Assembly (NCBI RefSeq): GCF_027359415.1
Contig: NZ_CP114780.1
Coordinates: 682,001-746,000, forward strand
Reading direction: 5' to 3'
Source of the DNA: Prochlorococcus marinus str. MIT 0918
Lineage (GTDB): Bacteria; Cyanobacteriota; Cyanobacteriia; PCC-6307; Cyanobiaceae
Length of the DNA: 64,000 nt
The notes under the pieces: generated by a model
What the model was told of the DNA's origin: nothing
The model's input: only the letters and a program-made list of their open reading frames with translations
Databases searched by the model: none
Made by a program: the position numbers and the translations under genes
Shown here: piece by piece, positions 1 through 8,548 of the stretch
Layout of the letters: each line of letters begins with the position of its first letter
How positions within the stretch are numbered: the stretch's first letter is position 1

Positions 1-2
1 AT

Positions 3-401
3 GCTAATGATAATAAAAATATGTCTCCAATAAAAATTGTATCTGATCAAATAGGCACCCCAACAACCTCAATGGAGGTAGCAAAGGCATGTTGGAAATC
101 ATTATCACTAAACCTGAAAGGGAAACATATACTTCATTGGTCTAATAGTGGCTGTGCAAGTTGGTATGACTTTGGAGTTGCAATAGCAGAATTAGGTGAA
201 AAATATGGATTCTTTAAAAAAGCAAAAGATATTATTCCGATAAGAACTGTTGATTACCCTAAAGCAGCTAAAAGACCTCATTATTCAGTCTTAGATTGTA
301 TTGACTCTAAACAAATACTTGATTTAAAACAAATACATTGGAGAGAGTCCTTAATTGAGGTTATATATCAATTTAAGGAAGGCAAATTATCATTAGATTG
401 A
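3..401 (+). CDS. rfbD: dTDP-4-dehydrorhamnose reductase, C-terminal part (5' cut by window)
   Basis: Last step of dTDP-L-rhamnose synthesis: NADPH-dependent reduction of dTDP-4-keto-rhamnose in the cytoplasm. The frame is open from base 3 with no stop, so the first ATG at 21 is internal and the gene begins outside the window. The visible 132 residues carry the RmlD C-terminal hallmark VSDQIGTPT, followed by the substrate-side segment HWSNSGCASWYDF. Its tail overlaps the tail of rfbC on the other strand by 34 bases, so no terminator fits between them. rfbC, rfbB and rfbA lie next to it. Family assignment is strong, and the missing N-terminal NAD-binding half is an edge effect, not a defect. 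Confidence 0.9.
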   Translation, partial: ANDNKNMSPIKIVSDQIGTPTTSMEVAKACWKSLSLNLKGKHILHWSNSGCASWYDFGVAIAELGEKYGFFKKAKDIIPIRTVDYPKAAKRPHYSVLDCIDSKQILDLKQIHWRESLIEVIYQFKEGKLSLD

Positions 402-931
402 TCTGAGAGTTTTTTATTTTTTAAATCTCTCTGTGAAAGTATAGGTCTTTTTACTTTATCAATTTTTGGCCATTTTATGTTAATTTCAGGATCACTCCAT
501 AAAATTCCAAATTCATACTCTTTATAATAATATTCAGTACACATATAACAAATGTCGGCGATTTCACTTAATACAAGAAAACCATGTGCAAATCCAGGTG
601 GGATCCAAAGCTGATTATGATCGACGTCATCTAAAATAACTGAAACATATCTCCCAAAGTTCTCAGATTCTACTCTTATATCAACTGCTACATCAAATAC
701 TTTACCTCTACTGCACCTTACTAATTTCCCCTGAGGTTGTACTAATTGATAATGCAACCCTCTTAAAACTCCAATAGAACTTCTTGACTGATTATGTTGT
801 ACAAAATCAGGCAATCCTATTTCCTTATGAATGCTATGTCTTGTTGTTTCTAAAAAAAATCCTCTATCGTCAGAATATACCTTAGGCTCAATAAGAAGAA
901 CTTCTGGTATAGACATTTCTATGATATTCAT
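368..931 (-). CDS. rfbC: dTDP-4-dehydrorhamnose 3,5-epimerase
   Basis: Cupin epimerase converting dTDP-4-keto-6-deoxyglucose to dTDP-4-keto-rhamnose. The RmlC hallmarks are all present: EPKVYSDDRGFFLE near the N-terminus, RGLHYQ with the catalytic histidine near residue 60, PPGFAHGF near 111-118, and a tyrosine-rich stretch before FGILWSDP. The ATG at 931 fits family N-termini (MNIIEMSIPEV) better than the in-frame TTG at 937. At about 187 residues it is family-sized, with a short tail that runs 34 bases into the convergent rfbD. rfbB lies 20 bases upstream on the same strand, so the two are probably one transcript. Confidence 0.93.
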   Translation of the reverse strand: MNIIEMSIPEVLLIEPKVYSDDRGFFLETTRHSIHKEIGLPDFVQHNQSRSSIGVLRGLHYQLVQPQGKLVRCSRGKVFDVAVDIRVESENFGRYVSVILDDVDHNQLWIPPGFAHGFLVLSEIADICYMCTEYYYKEYEFGILWSDPEINIKWPKIDKVKRPILSQRDLKNKKLSDQSNDNLPSLN

Positions 932-951
932 AATCAAATTAATAGGTTAAC

Positions 952-1998
952 TTAACTAGAAGTAAATTTATTCTTCATTGAGATATCTTGCAACCAATGC
1001 TGGTTATTTATATACCATTTTATAGTTTTCTTCAATCCATCTTTTAGGGAAATCTCTGGGTTCCAACCTAATTGATTATTAATACACTCAGAATTAATAG
1101 CATATCTATAGTCATGACCTACTCTATCAGTCACAAAGTTAAGAAGATCCTTACTTGGAGTAATAGGCAACTGATAACTAGATTGATCCATTAATTCACA
1201 AATTAAAATCACTAAATCTAAATTCCTTATCTCATTATTTCCTCCTATACAATACCTAGAGCCTGGCTTAGCTTTAGATAGGATTAAATCTAAGGCTCTA
1301 CAGTGATCATCAACATGTAACCAATCTCGAATATTAGATCCTTTACCGTAAATTGGTATTGATTTCCCTAAAAGTATATTTTGAATTGTTAAAGGTATTA
1401 ACTTCTCAGGGAATTGAAAAGGTCCATAGTTATTAGAACAATTACTAATTAATATAGGCAAATTGTAAGTCTTGTGCCAAGACCAAGCCAGGTGATCACT
1501 TGAAGCCTTTGATGCTGAATAGGGCGAGCTTGGTTTATAATTTGTAGTCTCACAAAAGCTTTCTTCATTATCACTTAAAGCGCCAAAAACCTCATCAGTA
1601 CTAACATGTAAAAATTTAAAATTAGCATTATAGTCGGATTTCTGCCAATGCAATCTAAAGGATTCTAATAAATTAAAAGTCCCAACTACATTTGTCTCGA
1701 TAAACATCTTGGGGTTAAGTATAGATCGATCTACATGACTTTCAGCAGCCATATGTATAACATGTGTAATATTATATTTGCTAATTACTGAATCAAGTCT
1801 AACTCTATCAAGAAGATTTACTTGCTCAAATATAATATCCTTATTCTCAATTAAATCTTTGATATTACTTATATTACCAGCATAAGTTAATGCATCCAAG
1901 ACAATTATTTTATCATCAGGATTTTTTTTAATCCAATTAAAAACCAAGTTGCTTCCTATAAAGCCAGCTCCACCAGTAATAAGCAGGTTACGCTTCAC
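952..1998 (-). CDS. rfbB: dTDP-glucose 4,6-dehydratase
   Basis: Extended short-chain dehydrogenase that turns dTDP-glucose into dTDP-4-keto-6-deoxyglucose. Residues 7-14 are the TGGAGFIG nucleotide-binding loop. STDEVFG (133-139) supplies the Asp-Glu pair typical of 4,6-dehydratases, and the YxxxK pair is Y160/K164. The 348-residue length matches the family. It begins with GTG and is divergent from rfbA, with a 52-base shared promoter region. It is the first gene of a short rfbB-rfbC unit on the minus strand. Confidence 0.95.
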   Translation of the reverse strand: MKRNLLITGGAGFIGSNLVFNWIKKNPDDKIIVLDALTYAGNISNIKDLIENKDIIFEQVNLLDRVRLDSVISKYNITHVIHMAAESHVDRSILNPKMFIETNVVGTFNLLESFRLHWQKSDYNANFKFLHVSTDEVFGALSDNEESFCETTNYKPSSPYSASKASSDHLAWSWHKTYNLPILISNCSNNYGPFQFPEKLIPLTIQNILLGKSIPIYGKGSNIRDWLHVDDHCRALDLILSKAKPGSRYCIGGNNEIRNLDLVILICELMDQSSYQLPITPSKDLLNFVTDRVGHDYRYAINSECINNQLGWNPEISLKDGLKKTIKWYINNQHWLQDISMKNKFTSS

Positions 1999-2020
1999 TT
2001 TAAGGTTAACTCCACAGAGG

Positions 2021-2026
2021 TATAAT
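2021..2026 (+). promoter_or_regulatory. Candidate -10 element for rfbA
   Basis: A perfect TATAAT lies 24 bases upstream of the rfbA start, in the only gap between the divergent rfbB and rfbA. No clear -35 hexamer is visible at the expected distance. The assignment rests on the hexamer and position alone. Confidence 0.4.
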
Positions 2027-2050
2027 CATATTAATAATACATCAGAGTAA

Positions 2051-2923
2051 TTGAAACAACGAAAGGGAATTATCTTAGCGGGTGGTTCGGGCACTAGACT
2101 TCATCCAATCACTAAAGGGGTTAGCAAACAATTATTACCTGTCTATGACAAGCCTATGATTTATTACCCTATAACTACATTAATGTTAGCTGGAATAAAA
2201 GATATTTTAATTATTACAACTCCTCATGAACATATTAATTTTAAAAGACTTTTAGGCGATGGAAGTTGTTGGGGTATAAATTTAAAATACGAAGTTCAAA
2301 ATCATCCTGATGGATTAGCTCAAGCTTTTATTATTGGTAAGGATTTCCTTCAAAATGGCCCAGCTGCTCTTATATTGGGAGACAATCTATTCCATGGAGA
2401 CCAACTAAGAAAACAATTATTAAAAAGCAATGATCGAAAAAAAGGAGCAACTGTTTTTGCATACCCAGTTAAAGATCCAGAGAGATATGGTGTAATAGAG
2501 TTAAATGAAAATGGTAGAGTTATAAGTATAGAAGAAAAGCCTAAAGTTCCAAAAAGTAAATATGCTTTAACAGGCCTATATTTTTACGACTCTAGTATTA
2601 TTGAAAAGGCTCAAAAGGTTAAGCCTTCTAAGAGAGGTGAGTTAGAAATTACAGACATAAATCAAATGTATCTTAATGAAGATACTCTTAATGTAGAACT
2701 AATGAGTAGAGGGACAGCATGGTTAGATACAGGAACTTGTGAATCGCTTCATGATGCAGCAAGTTACATAAGAACATTAGAAAATAGGCAAGGGCTTAAA
2801 ATTGGTTGTCCAGAAGAAATTTCATGGAGACAAGGTCTTATAAATAAAGATCAATTAATAGAATTAGCAAATAAACAAGAAAAAAGTGGATATGGTAAGT
2901 ACCTAATTGAATTAGTAAAGTAA
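2051..2923 (+). CDS. rfbA: Glucose-1-phosphate thymidylyltransferase
   Basis: First step of dTDP-rhamnose synthesis: dTTP plus glucose-1-phosphate gives dTDP-glucose. It shows the sugar-nucleotidyltransferase signature GGSGTRLHP at residues 11-19, [15 protein letters not shown], and GDNLFHG at 110-116, with GTAWLDTGT near the end. The 290 residues are standard for RmlA. The TTG start is chosen because it gives the usual few residues before KGIILAGG and there is no better ATG upstream. It faces rfbB divergently and meets a minus-strand glycosyltransferase 34 bases after its stop. Confidence 0.95.
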   Translation: MKQRKGIILAGGSGTRLHPITKGVSKQLLPVYDKPMIYYPITTLMLAGIKDILIITTPHEHINFKRLLGDGSCWGINLKYEVQNHPDGLAQAFIIGKDFLQNGPAALILGDNLFHGDQLRKQLLKSNDRKKGATVFAYPVKDPERYGVIELNENGRVISIEEKPKVPKSKYALTGLYFYDSSIIEKAQKVKPSKRGELEITDINQMYLNEDTLNVELMSRGTAWLDTGTCESLHDAASYIRTLENRQGLKIGCPEEISWRQGLINKDQLIELANKQEKSGYGKYLIELVK

Positions 2924-2957
2924 GTAGTCTAACTTAGATAATTTTAAAAAAATAATT

Positions 2958-4106
2958 TTAATTATTTAGAAGTTTATAATACTCCTCAACTGTACTTTTA
3001 ATGACAAGAGGGACTTGGAATTCTCTTTTGACTTTTTCTCTTGCTTCTAAACCATATTTATTAATTAACTCAGGATTATGGTAAAAGAGTTGTATTGCCA
3101 ACTTAATTGCATATTGATCCTTAAGAGGAATTAATATTCCAGAAATTCCATGCTCAACTACATCTTTACACCCAGGTACATCTGTAGTTATTATTCCCCT
3201 TTGCATCGCAGCTGCTTCTATTAATGATCTAGATAGGCCCTCTCTCCAAGACGGCATTATAACTATATCCACATCTGCGTAAACACTTTTCATATCTTCA
3301 ACATGACCTAAAATAACTATATTTTGTAGAGATTTTAATTCATCAATTTCAACACTTGTTAATGAACTTCGATTACCTGAATCTATTTCACCAGCTATAA
3401 TTAATTTAAATTTATAATTATCATCCCATAATTCCTTACATGCATTTATTGTCTCTTGAATTCCTTTTTCTCTAATTAATCTTGCTGGGAATAAAAGTTT
3501 TAATGGTTTGTTGAGTTTATGTTCTTCAATATTTTTAAAATAATCTATATCTACTCCAGATCCACGTATAAGTTTAGAGTTAGTACTATTGACTAAACCC
3601 ATTTTAATTAGTTCTTCTTGGTCATCTGCATTTTGAAAAACAACTAAGCCCCTACTATCAATAAAAAGTGCTCTATATAAAGGCTTAAAGAATGTTCGTA
3701 AAAAGCGCATTCTTTTCTTTGTTGATAAAAAAACATGACCTAATCCAGTAATCGCATTTATAACTTTATATATACCTGCATTTCTTGCCGCAATAGTTCC
3801 ATAAATACAAGCTTTGATTGTAAAGTGATGGAGAATTATCGGCTTTTCTCGTTTATATATTCTAATTAAATCAATCAAAGATAGAAATTCTTTAATAGGA
3901 TTAATCGACCTTCTTGAAATTTTCCACTGATGAACAGTAAATCCTCTATTGAAAATTAAATCTGAATAAAAATCTAATGGAACTACAATGTGAACATCAA
4001 ACCCCTCCGCTACCAATTGCTCCAGAAGTGATAATCTAAAATTATAAATATACCAACCAGAGTTAGCTACCAAAAGTACTTTAGGATTGTATATATTCTT
4101 TGCCAT
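2958..4106 (-). CDS. Glycosyltransferase, GT4-like
   Basis: GT-B fold sugar transferase of the group 1 (GT4) type, probably adding a sugar to a polysaccharide precursor at the inner membrane face. The N-terminal half begins VLLVANSGWYIYNFR, typical of this group. The C-terminal donor-binding half has LLFPARLIREKGI near residue 207 and GLSRSLIEAAAMQRG near 290, including the conserved E of the E(x7)E motif region. There is no transmembrane segment. It is the last gene of the minus-strand sugar block and has its own candidate promoter just upstream. Donor and acceptor cannot be read from the sequence. Confidence 0.85.
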   Translation of the reverse strand: MAKNIYNPKVLLVANSGWYIYNFRLSLLEQLVAEGFDVHIVVPLDFYSDLIFNRGFTVHQWKISRRSINPIKEFLSLIDLIRIYKREKPIILHHFTIKACIYGTIAARNAGIYKVINAITGLGHVFLSTKKRMRFLRTFFKPLYRALFIDSRGLVVFQNADDQEELIKMGLVNSTNSKLIRGSGVDIDYFKNIEEHKLNKPLKLLFPARLIREKGIQETINACKELWDDNYKFKLIIAGEIDSGNRSSLTSVEIDELKSLQNIVILGHVEDMKSVYADVDIVIMPSWREGLSRSLIEAAAMQRGIITTDVPGCKDVVEHGISGILIPLKDQYAIKLAIQLFYHNPELINKYGLEAREKVKREFQVPLVIKSTVEEYYKLLNN

Positions 4107-4146
4107 AAACTAAAATCAGTTAAACAAGGCTAATTGCGTAAGCTTA

Positions 4147-4175
4147 ATTATACTAGATCTTCTAGAGATCTCTAG
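4147..4175 (-). promoter_or_regulatory. Candidate promoter with palindrome upstream of a glycosyltransferase
   Basis: On the minus strand a perfect TATAAT (4147-4152) lies about 40 bases before the downstream glycosyltransferase start. A perfect 14-base palindrome, CTAGAGATCTCTAG (4162-4175), sits just upstream where the -35 region would be, with a second AGATCT at 4155-4160. The symmetry suggests a dimeric regulator site or a small hairpin. No known operator was matched. Confidence 0.35.
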
Positions 4176-4214
4176 CTTAACTAGACAAGGCAGCGGGGAG
4201 GCAAATCTCATCTT

Positions 4215-5282
4215 TTAGTGTTTAATTCTAGATTTAGTGTCAATTAGCATTTTCAATAGCTCTGACTTATTTTTTTGTAAGCTATATTCATTTAGAACCC
4301 ATTTGGAAGATGCTTTCCCCATTGATTCTCTTAAATTCTTATCAGATGATAGTAATTGAATAGCTTCTATCCATTCATGTTTATTCGAAACAAGAAAACC
4401 ACAATTACTTGGAACAACATCTAAATTTGCTCCTACTGATGAAGCTATTACAGGTATACCACAGCTCATATATTGAATTAATTTATAAGCGCATTTACCT
4501 CTAGTCCAGGCATTATCAGGTAAAGGCATTAATCCAACATCAAATTTTTGTATTTCTTCAACATGAGTATTTAGATTCCATTTCCTTTGCACTATCTGTA
4601 TGCCAGGTATAGATGGGGGTTCCCCTCCTATAACTACTAATCTAATTGGTATTCTTTGTGAAATAAACTTTAAAGGCTCTATAAGTATTTTCAAGTAATC
4701 AGCTGTGGTTGGGCTACCTAACCAGCCTAAAGTAAATACATCATTCTTATTTTTCAAAATAGGAAGCGATTTATAAATATTGGTATCAACTACTGAAGGT
4801 AGTCTAAAAACATATTGATTGTTTTTAAAGGCATACTTATAGAGTAAATTATTACCAGCTGCTACAGATAAGGCATTTTTAATAACATTTTTAAATTTAT
4901 TTTTCAGAATAATATTAAGAGGAAAATAATTATATTTTAGATAAAATGCATCATCATAATCGTAGATATAAGGTAATTTTAAAAATAATCTTTCAATGTA
5001 AAAAGGTACTAATGGAAGCAATTCACCTTGAATAATATAGATATCATATTGCGATGTTGACCTTAATAAAATTATAATTCTAGTTATTAATAATTTAATT
5101 AACTTAAAAAGCTTAGGTGTCTGATTATTAAACCTTCGTTCCAGATATTCATTATCCAGTAAAGAGTGAATATCTAAAATGATTCCATTTTCTAAAAGAA
5201 AATCTTTATATTGAGATAGCCTGACTCTATGACTGGCTGCCTTAGGACCATATAAAGCTAGTCCAAGAATACGAAGGGGCAT
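4215..5282 (-). CDS. Glycosyltransferase, GT4-like
   Basis: A 355-residue GT-B transferase. The C-terminal half is the recognisable part: FTLGWLGSPTTADYL near residue 182, then GKCAYKLIQYMSCGIPVIAS near 265, which is the nucleotide-sugar binding stretch of group 1 transferases. The N-terminus starts LRILGLALYGPKAASHRVR, as in several O-antigen-cluster transferases. It directly abuts the next upstream gene (no bases between 5282 and 5283), so co-translation is likely. Sugar specificity is unknown. Confidence 0.8.
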   Translation of the reverse strand: MPLRILGLALYGPKAASHRVRLSQYKDFLLENGIILDIHSLLDNEYLERRFNNQTPKLFKLIKLLITRIIILLRSTSQYDIYIIQGELLPLVPFYIERLFLKLPYIYDYDDAFYLKYNYFPLNIILKNKFKNVIKNALSVAAGNNLLYKYAFKNNQYVFRLPSVVDTNIYKSLPILKNKNDVFTLGWLGSPTTADYLKILIEPLKFISQRIPIRLVVIGGEPPSIPGIQIVQRKWNLNTHVEEIQKFDVGLMPLPDNAWTRGKCAYKLIQYMSCGIPVIASSVGANLDVVPSNCGFLVSNKHEWIEAIQLLSSDKNLRESMGKASSKWVLNEYSLQKNKSELLKMLIDTKSRIKH

Positions 5283-6464
5283 TTATATAATAATCCTTTT
5301 ATACAATTTATTATACTCAGAACTTCCATAATATAAAGAGAAGTTATTCATAGCAACTTCTCTACATACAAGATTAATATCAGGTTTATTTATTAGCAAT
5401 TCTAACTCGTCTAAAGAGCTTGAAATAGCTTTGGTGTCTATATTACTAATTACTATTCCAAACTTTAAATTTCGAATTAATTGATCCAAATCGCCTACAC
5501 CAGAATTGATTACAACTGGTCTTCCACAAGCTAAAGATTCGGCTAACCTTGTAGGGAAACTTCCTAATTTGCTTAATCCTGGTGTAAAAAACATAACAGT
5601 AGCTGAAAATCTACTAATAATTGATGGCATTTGAATTGGATCAGCTGAATAAACCCTTAATCTAGAAAGTAATTTTAAATTATTCTTAAAACAATGTTTA
5701 ATATCAGAAGGATTGTCATTAGTAACTATTTCGAATAATGCATTTGGGTCTCTAATTGAGAGCAAACTAAAAAACTCTATCAACCAATCTATTTGAAACC
5801 ATCCACTTAGAACAGTACCATAACATCCATATATTCTAGGATTTAAGTTAGGGTTTAAATTAGAAAAAAATCTATCTACGTCTACACAAGTTGGAATCAC
5901 AGAATAAATCTTATTTGAAAAATGATTATTATATTTACTATTTAAATAACCAATAGCACCATTAGTTAAAGAAACTACTGCTGCTGAATCCTTAATACAA
6001 ATTCCTTCAAGAGTAGATAAAATCCTATATCTTAATGAACCTCTATTAAGACGTTTAGAAGAAACAAGTTCTTCTAGCCAAAGTGCTCTCATATCAAAAA
6101 TAAAAGGAACACGAAGAATTTTATAAATAAAAGCAGCTATAAAAGCTGGTACATAAGAGCGTGCATGAATTAAATGATATTTACGTTTTTTTATGATCTC
6201 TATTATAGAAACCAATAATAATTGTAAAAGGGAGAGTAGTGGTTTTCCTTGAATAAACTTTAAAGGAATCCATGTAATCCCTAGCGTAGTCAGTTCATTA
6301 TTTAAACTAGTCTTATAAGAAATGAAATTACTAATATTTTCTTTCTCAAATGAAATAATAGTAATGTTATATGATTTAGATAAGTATTTTAAATAAGGTA
6401 GTATCTGACTTTGTCCAAGTGGTTCTAACAGCGCATTTCTAGTTAAATATAATACATTTTTCAT
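5283..6464 (-). CDS. Glycosyltransferase, GT4-like
   Basis: A 393-residue GT-B transferase for polysaccharide assembly. The N-terminus reads VLYLTRNALLEPLGQSQ, a start shared by many exopolysaccharide-cluster transferases. The C-terminal donor motif is TRLAESLACGRPVV near residue 307. The ATG at 6464 makes a four-base ATGA overlap with the stop of the asparagine-synthase-like gene. An in-frame ATG at 6470 is also possible. Tight coupling on both sides places it in one operon with its neighbours. Confidence 0.82.
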   Translation of the reverse strand: MKNVLYLTRNALLEPLGQSQILPYLKYLSKSYNITIISFEKENISNFISYKTSLNNELTTLGITWIPLKFIQGKPLLSLLQLLLVSIIEIIKKRKYHLIHARSYVPAFIAAFIYKILRVPFIFDMRALWLEELVSSKRLNRGSLRYRILSTLEGICIKDSAAVVSLTNGAIGYLNSKYNNHFSNKIYSVIPTCVDVDRFFSNLNPNLNPRIYGCYGTVLSGWFQIDWLIEFFSLLSIRDPNALFEIVTNDNPSDIKHCFKNNLKLLSRLRVYSADPIQMPSIISRFSATVMFFTPGLSKLGSFPTRLAESLACGRPVVINSGVGDLDQLIRNLKFGIVISNIDTKAISSSLDELELLINKPDINLVCREVAMNNFSLYYGSSEYNKLYKRIII

Positions 6465-8440
6465 GTCCATTTTTCAAGCCAAGCTTGCCACATAAGAATA
6501 GTCCATATTTTATATGGGCTATTCTTATGTGTATTCAAATGCTTTTCCCAAGTTTTATTTACCATTGAAGGGTTAAGAAATCCTTGATTGATAATTTTAG
6601 ATGGATTTAAAAGGTCCTCAGCCCAAGGTCTTAATGGGCCTCTTAACCAATCTCCTATAGGGATTGCAAAGCCTGCCTTAGGACGGTCAATTAAATCTGG
6701 GGGAACATATTTATATAATATTTGTCTCAAAGCCCATTTAGAATTATTGTATTTTAAATTGGGGTTTATTTTAAGTGAATGAGGTAATCGTGCTGAAACA
6801 TTAAAAACATTATGATCAAGAAATGGTGCTCTTGTTTCTAAACTCACATTCATAGAAGCTCTATCAACCTTGGTCAATATGTCATTAGGTAGATAATTAA
6901 GTGTATCCATCAACATCATTTTCAAAGCGGGGTTATCAGAAGCAGATTTAGGTAATTCGAAATCTAAAGGAGAAGGTGCTTTGTTTACAATCTGATCTTG
7001 GCTAGAAGTAATAATTTGAGCTGTAGAATCCTCACAGACTGTTACTAGGGATATATAAAGATCATCTATAGAATTAATATATTTTAGCCTCTTTGAGAGT
7101 TTATACACCTTATTACTCAATTGACTTACCGGTAGATATAGCCCTAGGAGATTCCAAAATTGGGGTGGGATTAATAATAATAATTTCCCTAGTATTCTTC
7201 TTAAAGAGAACGGAATCAATGAGATCTTTTTCCATAAAGAAGGTCCATAAATATGCCTTACATAACCACCAAATAATTCATCAGCACCATCTCCAGATAT
7301 AGCAACCTTAAGACCATTATCTATTGCGAGTTTACTTACTAAATATGTTGGCAATTGAGAAGAATCTGCAAATGGCTCAGAATATATGCTGGGCAAATTA
7401 ACAATATTATTAATTATTTCTTCTGGCTGAATAATGAGTTGAGTATGATCAGTTCCTAAATAATTAGAAACAGATTTAGCATAATCAGATTCATTCAAAC
7501 TATTATCTTTAGTTCCAATTGTAAATGTTTTAATAGGTTTTATACTATTTTTTTGAAGCAACGCAGTTATTAACGATGAATCAATACCACCAGACAAAAA
7601 TGTTCCTATAGGGACATCTGAAACGCTCTGCTGTAAAACAGACTTGGTAAGCTTCTCTTCTAAGATTTCTAAAGCATAGTTATCATCTGTGTATTGATTC
7701 TGGCTAAGCCTTTGATATTCATCTAAAAGATTCCACCAACATGATCCTTCAAGTGAATAATTAACTATAGGAAATTTTAGTTTGAATAGGCTGCCAGGCT
7801 GTAATTGTAAGATTCCATTATAAATGGAGTTTGGAGCTGCAATAAAAGTAAATCTTAAAAGCTGGGCCAATGATGATCTATTTATTGAATTATTAAAAAA
7901 AGGAAGAGATCTAAATGATGAAAGTTCAGAGCTAAATATAAAAGAGCGATGAGATTGATCTCCAGTAAATCCATAGTAAAGCGGCTTCTCTCCAAATCTA
8001 TCGCGAATTAATGTTAGTTCTTTATTTAGTTTGTCATATAAACCAATTGCAAACATACCAGTAATTTTCTTTAAAGTTTTTTCTAATCCCCATATTTGAA
8101 CTGATGCAAGCAATGTCTCAGTATCACTATGGCCTTTCCATGGATAACCAGCAAAATCTTTATTTATCTCATGCCTAATATCTTGATGGTTATATATTTC
8201 TCCATTAAATGAAATTATAAATCTTTTATCAAGACTTTCCATTGGCTGATTACCAGTTGAACTTAAATCAATTATTGAAAGCCTATTATGAACAAAGCCA
8301 AATGATTCCATCTCGTCTATATAATAGCCTCTGTGATCTGGTCCTCTATGATCTATAGATTCACCCATAGATTCAAGATAGAAATGAATATCAGATTGAG
8401 CCTTTGAATTAAAGCAATATATTCCAGCAAATCCACACAT
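6461..8440 (-). CDS. Asparagine synthase-like glutamine amidotransferase
   Basis: Class II glutamine amidotransferase plus ATP-pyrophosphatase synthase, 659 residues. The catalytic Cys is residue 2 (MCGFAGIY). RLSIIDLS (53-60), SFNGEIYN (77-84) and GHSDTET (103-109) complete the glutaminase site. SGGIDSS (283-289) is the PP-loop, and SGDGADELFGGY supports the synthase fold. The enzyme is full-length with intact motifs. Paralogues inside O-antigen clusters are thought to amidate sugar acids rather than make free asparagine. The operon context here (glycosyltransferase overlap, uronate-forming enzymes nearby) points to that role, by inference. Confidence 0.85.
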   Translation of the reverse strand: MCGFAGIYCFNSKAQSDIHFYLESMGESIDHRGPDHRGYYIDEMESFGFVHNRLSIIDLSSTGNQPMESLDKRFIISFNGEIYNHQDIRHEINKDFAGYPWKGHSDTETLLASVQIWGLEKTLKKITGMFAIGLYDKLNKELTLIRDRFGEKPLYYGFTGDQSHRSFIFSSELSSFRSLPFFNNSINRSSLAQLLRFTFIAAPNSIYNGILQLQPGSLFKLKFPIVNYSLEGSCWWNLLDEYQRLSQNQYTDDNYALEILEEKLTKSVLQQSVSDVPIGTFLSGGIDSSLITALLQKNSIKPIKTFTIGTKDNSLNESDYAKSVSNYLGTDHTQLIIQPEEIINNIVNLPSIYSEPFADSSQLPTYLVSKLAIDNGLKVAISGDGADELFGGYVRHIYGPSLWKKISLIPFSLRRILGKLLLLIPPQFWNLLGLYLPVSQLSNKVYKLSKRLKYINSIDDLYISLVTVCEDSTAQIITSSQDQIVNKAPSPLDFELPKSASDNPALKMMLMDTLNYLPNDILTKVDRASMNVSLETRAPFLDHNVFNVSARLPHSLKINPNLKYNNSKWALRQILYKYVPPDLIDRPKAGFAIPIGDWLRGPLRPWAEDLLNPSKIINQGFLNPSMVNKTWEKHLNTHKNSPYKIWTILMWQAWLEKWT

Positions 8441-8548
8441 CCTAAAAATCTACAGTTATTAATTATTATAAAGGCTTTAATTGAATTTCACAATCATATT
8501 AAATGTTTATAAGTTTCTAATAAATAATTAAATTTATAACTCTATAAA

